In this document: one piece after another, positions 23,473 through 34,000 of the stretch
Layout: the number at the start of each line of letters is the position of its first letter
Position numbering within the stretch: position 1 is the first letter of the stretch
Assembly: GCF_910592395.1 (NCBI RefSeq)
Contig: NC_088321.1
Span: 10,852,001-10,916,000 of the forward strand
Direction of reading: 5' to 3'
DNA length: 64,000 nucleotides
Source of the DNA: Lineus longissimus
Lineage: Eukaryota; Nemertea; Pilidiophora; Heteronemertea; Lineidae
The notes under the pieces: model-generated
Databases searched by the model: none
Told to the model about the DNA's origin: nothing
The model's input: only the letters and a program-made list of their open reading frames with translations
Translations under genes and position numbers: made by a program

Positions 23473-26400
23473 TCACTCCAGGATTTCTGGTTTAGCTGTC
23501 GCCCATATCGCAGCAACCGAGCATCCATAGTAATCGCTTATCGCCAGAGATCCGCGACAAACTGCCACTATATTTCCCAGATGAGTGTCATTAATTTGGT
23601 CGCAGTAATCAAGGTTTAACTCGGTCAGGTTCGGGCTGTAGCTCGTTGACCGGTGAGGGACGTACAGGTCCTCAAACTCCTGAAATTATAACAAATTCTC
23701 ATCATAGGTTTACAGCCGCTGTGTAGTGGTTCTGATCTTATCGACAGTCATGAAGTGCCTGCTTCAATTGCCACAGTCAGCACCTGACTCAAGGTAAAGG
23801 CCGACTCCACCAGGTCTATTTCAATATTGGTACCAGTTGGAAATGCTTGAGTTGCAGTGCTGGTTGAGCAGCTCATCTGCTCATTAAAAGACAAAGATGA
23901 GGAATTGACCAAATCCTGTCATGGATAATGTGAGACCAATACCACTCACTGCACATACTGCTGCACACCCTTTTTTATCAAAGTTTATTTTGAATAACCA
24001 GCGCACCGATTGAACGACAACCAGATTTTGCAGCCATATCCCACAAGGGACATTGCAAATTAACCATCCAGGGATTAATGAGTCTGTAAATAATGACAGT
24101 GTCAGTAAAATTCTTACCTCATCACTGGAGTAATGTTCCTCCGAGTTAAACAGTTCTCGCTCACGTTGTTTGAGATGAAGAAGGGCCTGACATCGCTGCC
24201 ACTGGTTGAAATCTTAAACAAACACATTTTTAAATTCTGTCAACTGCCAAATTTTCATCAGAACGGGGTGATTGTTCCGGTTTTTACAAATAATCTCAAT
24301 TTGCAAAATAAAAATTACAATAATGCAAAAATCTGGTCCATCGTTTACTAGGTGTATACCATCCGCACTGCTGTTAAGACTTCTGAGCTTTAATTCTATT
24401 CCTGACCAGTACTGCCACGCCATCTCATGTTCGTCTTTCAAATTAACATCAGGGATCGAATTAATCAGGAGCATTGAAGACAATTGCTTCTGATGCCCTT
24501 GCCTTGATGACCTGCAGATTTCTTCCATCACAACTAGGCAACTTCGTTTTCTTCAAATCCCATTTAAAGTGTAGCTTTTTCACCAAACTACGAAAAGGGC
24601 CTTCTTTTTGGCAGATGTTGCTGTGCCTTTTTACAAGCAAATTTTGAGGCCTGTGACATCCATGTGAACCTATTATGCAAATAGAGCCATCGCCACCATG
24701 ATTTAGTAAGACGGACATACTTTCCTTTTCTTCTTCAAAATTTGTCTTTTATTTCAAGTATGGGTCAAGTTACCCGCCAGACCGACATTGAAAAACATGA
24801 CTTACTTGCAATAATTGGAAGGAATGGTTTAGACGTCAGACGTTTGAGACCAACAAGGCACAGACTGTCCATCAGGGGGCAGTTGGTCAAGATGGCGTCC
24901 ACAGAGTCATCTGTCAGCGCTGAAACAGGAACAACATTAAAGGGAACTGACACTGCCCAGCCAGTTCGTATGACCTCGTTTTCATTTCCCCCGTATCGGG
25001 TGATCAGAACGAGGCATGAATGAAACATGGCGCCTAGCTGTAAATCATTGAGTGACGTCACTACTATGGAATTTACTACGAAAACTCATGAATGAAAGAT
25101 CGCATGACTCACGGCTGTTTTCTCGGAGTACAAGTCAGCCAAATGTTGGGCAACTTCATCATTTGACTTCAAATTCAACACCTTCCCTATTACTTTCCAT
25201 ATCGCCAGCACCTCACGCGAAATCCATAGCCGCTGATCGGCTTTTGAGACCTTTTTTGGTCGCCCCATTACGCGAACTTTCGACATGATTCTCAATAATA
25301 ACAATTTGAACTGCGCATGCTCAGGCACTGGGGGCGGAGCTACAAATCTGAACTCGAACAGGAAGTCGAAAGTTTGACTTTCTCGGGCGGTGAAAGTCGA
25401 AAAGTTGGCTAAACCGCTGGGCACTGTCAGTTCCCTTTAAAGTTTAGCAATCAGGAGGTGTATATCGGCAAGTAAACTTGACATCAGGCCAAAACCAAGC
25501 TGCTGGTTTAGCTACCAATAAGATACTTCATTTGTTCTTCATTTTTTTCAAAACATTTCACCCCTTCGAAAATGGCCCAGCAATAAAAGGTTTAAGGTTC
25601 TGTGTGTCCCCTTCAACAACAATCACTTACCCTGCCAGATTCTACTAGTGCTCACTTTCCACAAACAGCACTGCTTTATTAACTACTCGTAGTGCGTTTT
25701 TCGAATTAATACACAAATAAGGGTACCAAAGCACCAATGCCATGTTCACACCAGCGTTTGAAACGGAATTGAATTCGCATCAATGCCTTGATTCGAATCA
25801 GGTGTTCACACTAAAGCCACCTTCATGCGAATTGAATCCGAATTCCTGATTACGGTCCTTAAAGCGTATTGAAATCCGATTCAGCTATTCTGCATCGGCT
25901 TATTCCGAATCAACTGTGGTGTGAACAGGTCCAATTGCATTAACCAGGTCAGTTTCCTGCGGCGCATGTGTAGACATTTCCGTTTTATCGCATGGAGAAA
26001 CATGGGCTCTGACATTTGTCTGACAGCTGCTAATAAAAGTGGAAATTGTGAATTTGTCGATGTTGCTGGAAATAATCGCGGATTGGTTTGGTCAAGAGCA
26101 GAGAGGTTGGCCTTGCTGAACATTTTGCGTGATGAAGACATTGAAGGGCAGCTGCAAGGGAATCATCGTAATTCCCATGTCTACCATCGTGTGGGGGAGT
26201 CGCTGGCCCTGCAGGGCTACGAACGTACAACAGAACAGTGTCGTAATAAGTTAAAAGCCCTTTGGGGCAACTGGGTGAAAACCAGGAACAACCTGTTGCG
26301 GGCGCATCCATCTTGGAATGAATGACCTTGACCTGCGCTGAGCTGTGAGATTGTGGTGTACTTTACTATTCATAGGTGGCATCTACGTTAAATCGGATTG

Positions 26401-29400
26401 TGTGTGATCGCTCGTGATTCGGATCAGAATCCGAATTAAGCTAGTGTGACCTTGCCGTACGCAATAACCAATCCGAATTCCGAAATGCTGATAACGGAAT
26501 TCGGTTTGAAAGCGCATTTAGTGTGAATGCAGCATTATTGATTTCAAGGGTATGATGAGGTAACTAGAATTCGGATGTTGTTTTCCTGAGGGCAATACCT
26601 TGATTCCAGCTGATATCTAGGTTTTTCAGCAGCGACAATCTTTGTGCCAGTCTTATGACACCGTCATCTGTAATATCAACATTCGATAGGTTCAGCTTCT
26701 CCAATAGGGGGCACTGACTCCCGAGCAGCTCTAAAGTCTTGTCTGTAACAGCACATTGTCGTAGCTCCAGCTTTTTCAAGAGAGTGCACATTTTTGCCAC
26801 AAGGTTGATGCCGTCCGTTGTAAGATTTTCACACCATGACAGGTCAAGGGACTGTAACTGGATTATAAAGAAAGATCAAAAACATTGAAATGTGCTAATA
26901 TCTTTTCCTGCACTTGTAGGCGTACTTCAGGGTGTGTTCGTCCTCCAAGGCAGAAGGAGCGTTGTTTAAAGCCGATGGGTCAAATATACATTCTCGAGCA
27001 CTCAGGAATGTTTATGTGCATTTGGATCTTCTACTGAATGTACCCATTGCCCCCAGTGTACGAATCGAAAAGGAGGCATTCTCTGCAGACACTGTAGGGT
27101 GTACATCGAATGAGAGATCAGTATAAAACATTCTGACGAAAGAGTCTTAACTCGATTCAATCACAGGCCTCTGAACTCTTTCGGAAAGCCTTTCATTTAA
27201 AACACGGTAATGCTAAGATAAATTGACCAAACTATATATATTTGAAATAATCAATGCTAACTCTAAACAATATCACTCCAATATCTTCTGTTAATCATCA
27301 AGTTGGTCTCGAAATACTCTGGGACAAGCTGGTCAAGTTTGTCCCAGTAGTTTCTTATCAATTGGAGAAACAGACTATACTAAACTGTAAACTGACAAAT
27401 TTCACACCATCTTGATTGCCAGATCTGCTGAACACAAACACATCTTGAGATTTTCTTTTTTGTGTGATTACGAAATTTTCGGGTAGAGAAAATATTTTTG
27501 TAGTGTAAAACAAGATACATGTACTTCCTAAGAAAATAAGGCATTTATACAATAATTTAGGCACATTGGACATGAAATACCAACCTTCTCGTGACAATGC
27601 ACACTCAACATCCTCAGCGTCAAATCTGAAATGTTACACTCGGCGACAGAAAGAGTCTGGAGACTCCTATTGGCAATGATAGGGACCACTGCAGCATCTC
27701 CAATGAAGCACACGCCCTTCAAGTCCAGATGCTGTATCTTCTTGCAGTACAAAGACATCTTGACCAGGCCTAGCAGACTCAAACTCTCACAGTCCGTCTG
27801 AAAACACGGAATGCAACATAATGACCATGAAGTAACCTCTTCACTCACGATACAGGGTTCTGCCCAGGGAGTAGTGAATGGTGGTTGGCTGACGTTTGTA
27901 CCCGATGGGGGATCTTGGGGGCCTCCCCCAGAAAAATTTGGATTTCAGGGGCTCTTAGATGTGTTTTCCGATGTGGCGAAGGAAAATTTACCATTTTCTC
28001 AACCAATTATGAACTTCGGAATCGACAACACTCATGAACTTACTTTTAAAAAACTGATGTTATATCGGCTTGGGCGGGGCACTTTGGCAGCATGGCTGGG
28101 CTGATACAGAAGTATATATTGTGCGCCGCTGCGGCGAAAATATGAACTACGGGAAGTTGGAAGATGTACACCTTGGTGACTGGGCAGACGATCGAGCGTA
28201 TGAATATACAAGCCACAGTAGAGCCATCTACAGTATAGTACAGTAACTAAGATCGGGCAACACATCCGGTCATGAAGTCATATTTTGCCGATCGAGCCGC
28301 GCGCTGTTGGATTTGAACGGAAATGCTAGGATTTTGATGGTATCATATTCCATAACATTGAGTTTTGAAGCGGCTGAAAGAAAATTTGAGCGATGGACGG
28401 ATTTTCGCGGTTCTCTGCTCTGTGGTGGATGCAACTTTGGAGCAATGGACGGGCCCGACCACTTTTTGGCCTAGTGACTCCAACTTTGGCCAGAGGCAGA
28501 GTCCAGGCAAGTTCCTCATGTTTCACTTAGTGGAGTCTTTTGCTTGCCCTCCAGTACAGACAACATCTGGTCATAGGATTCTACCACTGTAACATTCAAT
28601 GACTATTCTGATTGGCGGTGGTGTGAGGAGACCCCAAGCGACTGAGCACAAGCGCCAGGAATTTGACACGTGACACACACCTAGTTTTGCCATTGGCATT
28701 ATGTCTTCATTTTCGCAAATTTTATCCTGTTTCAAATCATGGCTAGTTGAGCCTGCATCCCATGCACCATCCTGGGGAAATCAGGGGTAAGTTAATGTTC
28801 ACCTCTTCGGCCCTGCCCAGACCACCCCCCCGCCAAGAAATCTTCCCTCAATAGCTAAAGTACAGACGTACATCACAACTTTCAACCTCAGTCGCAGTCA
28901 ATGGCAGTACCTTACATCTGACGATTTGTATAATAAATTTATAGTACTGAGAAATGCTTGAATCAAGATTGTGGTGTACTAGGGCCCTTTCATTGCATTT
29001 GTTTTGTGTCTGTCAGACAGGACATTTTCAGGCTTTTTTCTTTCATAAAATTTATTCTAGGAAATATTTTTAAACTTTGACCTGGTTGGAGGCAAGTACT
29101 ATTGAACCACTAAACATGGTTAAAAATCGAAATCACTAAAAATTATTTTTTCAATTTAAAAATAAGGTCAGAAAGTCCGTGTCGGACAGGACAAAAAAAG
29201 GAAGTCCGTTTTTTTGGCATGTTAGGAAAGTGAAAAGTTCACATGGTTTTTATAAAATTAAGCTTGGGATTTTTGTTCCCTTACATCTAAGGTAGGGTTA
29301 AAAAGAAAGTTTGGTTTCTTAAATCTAAGGACAGCGGAGGGTGGGTAAATAAAAACCACTTATCCCTCGTGTCGGGGAGGATGTTCGAGCACTTTTTCCC

Positions 29401-30975
29401 TTTGTTTGGGCAAAAATGACCGAAAACACTCTCAATCTCATTATCAATACAAAATGAATTTCATTGCATAATATATTCAAAACTGAGGTGGTAAAATCAA
29501 GTACAAGAGGTATTAAGAAACATGCCATAGTTACACTCAAACTGCCAATTTACGCCATTTGACCTCGCATCCATGAAAATTAGGTCAAATCAAAAACCCG
29601 TACGATGTGTGATGTATCCCTTGCTGGGAGTACCTCCCATAACAAATTTGGCGAGAACATTTTTCAGAAATTCAATACAACAGGAGAGAATTAAGAAAAA
29701 CGTGTCCTGTCAGTCGGACAGGACACATGTTTTTCTTAATTCTCTCCCGATTTCAACAGCTTCGTTTTAAAAATTAAATTTCCATAATCAAGAAGTAATA
29801 ATTTCGACCTAAATTTTTGTTTTCTAGTAGGTTGAGATGATCTATAACATATCCAATTGGTATTTTGCTTAGATTCCAACAATTATGTTTTTGATACCAC
29901 TTCCTAAACAAATACCATGAAATGGCCCTGTAGTGCACGCCTCAAATGAAATAGCCAGGGCCATTGTGCTCACCTCATGTGGAGGAAAGATGGATAAAGA
30001 GCATGGTATTGTGTCATGTAGTGTTAGGTTTGATGTAGGTCCAAGCAATTACAATTTCCCCAAAATGGCCAATTTACAGTACATTCGACCTCTGTGACCT
30101 TGAAAAGTTGGTCAAATCAAAGAAGACCCGGGTGATACATTGAATGGTTGTTAGAATTAGATGTACCTATGATATAAAATTGGTGCCAATCGGGTACTAG
30201 GAATAATGGCATTTTGATGAATTTAGGATTTGGCCCCTCCCTGGAGGCCAAACGGCAAATCAGATCGCACCAAACTTCGGTACCTGAGATCACCTGACCA
30301 AAGGGTACATGTGTACTTAATTTGTGATCAATAGTCATTGCGGTTAAGAAACGTGCCATAGTTACGTCCTGACGGCGAATTTACGTCATTTGACCTCTGT
30401 GACCTTGACAAGAAGGTCAAATTAAAAACCTGTGTGACATATACTGTATGGTGGTTAGATGTACCCATGATATCAAATTGGTGGCAATCGGGCAAGAAGT
30501 TAAGGAATTATCACATTTTTAAGGTTTTTGGATTTTGCCCCCTGGTGGTCAAGTGGTGAATCATATTGGACCAAACTTCGGTCCCTGAGATCACCTGACT
30601 AAGGGGTAAATGTGTACCAAATTTGGTATCAATAGTCATTGCAGTTTAGAAACGTGCCATCGTTACATCCTAACGGCCAATTTACACCATTTGACCTCTG
30701 TGACCTTGAAAAGGAGGTCAAATCAAAAACCCGGAGGATATATGATGCACCTTTGCTAGAAGTACCTACCATATTTTTTTCAAAATTTCCCGACTACTAT
30801 TAAGGGAGATATGGCATATTTTCACTTTTAACGTTTGGCCCCCTGGTGGCCAAACCATGAAACGAATCGGACTGAAACTTGGTCTCCAAGGTGTCATTAC
30901 ATTAGGGTACATGTGTACCAAGTTTCAACTCAATAGCTCTAACAGTTACGAAACGTGCCCTGCTAACGGACGACG

Positions 30976-31037
<62 letters not shown>

Positions 31038-34000
31038 ACGACGGACGCCACGGTATGGGATAAGCTCACCTCTGCTAAGAGGTGAGCTAAAAAGACAATT
31101 GCTTTCTTTTCTGCCAGCAAGATATCACAACCAATGAAATTGCAAGTTGCTACACTTCAGCGTTGATTGAATACAGGAAAAACCAAATGCTAGCGACGCT
31201 CTGATTGGATAAAATTGCTCTTGCGCTAGAACTTCAGCAAATGCGGGGAAATTTCTGGGGGGTTTGTGTGCAGGGCCGGAGAGGCGAAAATAATCCCCCG
31301 ATGCCAATGTACTCACCAACTTCACATGCGTAACATCAGGCACCCGCTCCACGATGAATTCGAGCAGCTCATCATTCATCCCCTTCCACGTTATGCAAAT
31401 CTGTGTCACATGACTATTCTTGCTAAAGAACGCCTTCATACACGCCACACCAAGTTCGTAACTCCATGGCTTCTCCATAAAGTTGATTTTCATCACGGAA
31501 ATGTCCGGCTTATAAAATTGGACAACTTCCTGCGAAATGTTCCCTTGAAGAAGACTACCAGTCTCAATGAGTTTATTGCCACCAGCACTTTGGTCATCTG
31601 ACATAGGTGAACTAACACTCGAATCACATTTTAATGACCTTTTCTCATCTAACTCTTCATCCTTTGGCATTGCCCTTCCCCCTGATTTGCCAGGCTCTGG
31701 AATGTCTTTATTTTCACTGCCAACATAGCATCCCAATTCAGCACTCCCTGCGAGAGAAAAACCAGCCAGCTCCTCATATGATAATAGATTGGTCGACTTT
31801 TTTGGGTCAAGGTTTAAAGAGTCCCTCCAAACTGATGTCAAATCGACTGATTTAGAACTTCCTGCAACACCACCTTCTGAAGTTGCACCTTCTACAAATC
31901 TATCACAGTTCGATATATCATCAACTTCAAGTTTGTCTGCCAACGATTTATGGCCTAATTCAAAGTTTTGATTGCTTGCTTCTGACAACATGGCCTTGAC
32001 CTCTTCACCTTTGTTTTCTACATTTTCATTGGTCAATTCCAATTCTATGACCTCTTCACCTTTCGTTTCCGCACTTTTATTGGTCCGGTCCGTTTCTTTC
32101 GAATCTGCTGCCAATAAACCACAAGCTACCATATTTACAAGCTCTTTTGGACGGACAAAATTTGCACCAGTGTCTCCCAGTGGATGGCTGGTGTAGTTAT
32201 TGACTAATACAGTCATCTTAGCGTCATCGAAGTTGACATCAAAGTTTCTGGCCTCGGCTGCATTTGGAAGGTTTTTAGAGTCGTCGCATTCAGTGTCCAT
32301 GACATAGTTTATTGAACTTTCTGGCCCCAAGCCGGCCCTTGGAGTGTCATCTGACCAACCATCTGGTGCCGTGAATGCAGGGTTAAAATCAAACGCACCA
32401 GAAGTCACCTCAAATTCTATTTCCTCCGTTTCACTTGCTAAATCTTTCAAACTATTGAATTCACCAGTCTTTGAGGTGGTCACCACTCCCTCAACTTCGT
32501 ACGTCCCGATATTTTCTCCGTCAAACCGATCTGCCTCCCCAATATTGTAATTCTCAACGGTCTTTTCCGGTATCAACGTTTCCATAGCTACCCAATTCTT
32601 CTCCAATTGTGATCTCTTTTCCTTTTCCTCCGTGTCACTTTGGGGCGATTTATCCAAGTTGATCCGTTTGATCTGTTCAAGTATTTCCTCGTGGTTGCCA
32701 TGGAGATCTTTGATATTCAATCTGAGGTCCATGGCACTTGACAGGTTGTATCCGGCCAGGTACCACAGGGCAAGGATGTCAATCTGTAAGGCACAAAATG
32801 AATATTTTTTACCAGGGGGAGGGGGGGACCCATCATTGTCTAAAGTGGCTTGTACTGGATTTGATACCCACAACACCAAACCACTATTGAGGTCACTACC
32901 TCCTGTCAGTGCGTCAATTTTTTAAGGAGATGTAAAATGGGCATTCATTTTTACTTCTCTGCCAGTAACCAAGTGAAAAACACGAATAATTTTTTATGAA
33001 CTCATCTGGAGTCATCTGATCAATCACTCCAATTAAGATCCCACAGCTAGGACACAAAAGCTTTAAACCTTTTGGTTTTTATCGATATCAACACCTTAAC
33101 CCTCTGGTGGTCACCATCGACCTTGGGTCGCCAGAAGATTGTGCGCTGAAATCCATTGATACAGACCTGCCAACCCCTTAATTTTGGCAAGTAGTATTTT
33201 CCACCCAATTTATAGTATTTTGAGGGTGTCAAATAGTATTTTTTAGAGGGGGTAGGTTTTCATCAAATAATGCTCGTAATGACCTTAAATAAAGCTTATA
33301 CATTTTTTTTTGCGACAAGAATCACTCTGGTTTCAGGTATGCTCCACTACAAATAACTTGATGGCAGCAAAATTTTCTATAGAGACTTGTGCTGCCAATA
33401 TCCCACAACATATGTATCATTGATACATATGTTGTGGGATATTCCCATTAAGTGAAAGTAAAACACACACAAAAGAATCTTTTTGTTATGCTTCACTAAT
33501 TTTCTCAAGAATTCAGCCAAAAAATTAGATTTCTCAGCAACTCCACAACAATAAATGCCCTTGACGAGTAAACAAGGAAGAAAGGAGTAGGGATTCATCC
33601 AAATGGAACTACAGTAGAACCTCCATCAGCGGACACCTCTCTAATAAGGACACCCTCTCTATTAAGGACACTGGTTTTGGTCCGAAATTGGTTGTTACCA
33701 ATCAATTTTACCTCTCTGATCAGGACACCTCGCTATTAAGGACAGTACTTTTCAGTCCCAAGGGTGTCCTTAATAGAGAGGTTCTACTGTACATGTACCT
33801 TCGTCCATGATATATCCACATGCCGAAGAGATGGTCCACACAATGTTGTCAGGTGTCGTATGGCATTACTTGTGATGCTCTGGCAACCCGACACGTCCAA
33901 GCTTGTAAGATGGGCACAGTGAAGGTCCGGCTTGAAAACTGGCATTGCACTCTGGAAGAAAATTCATTTTAGGAATTATTATACAATGTTTCATTTTACC

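Noticed and set aside
24461-24718. Extra exon of the LRR gene
   Set aside because: No LRR pattern, and exons 7 and 8 already join in phase without it using the GTTTAAG acceptor.
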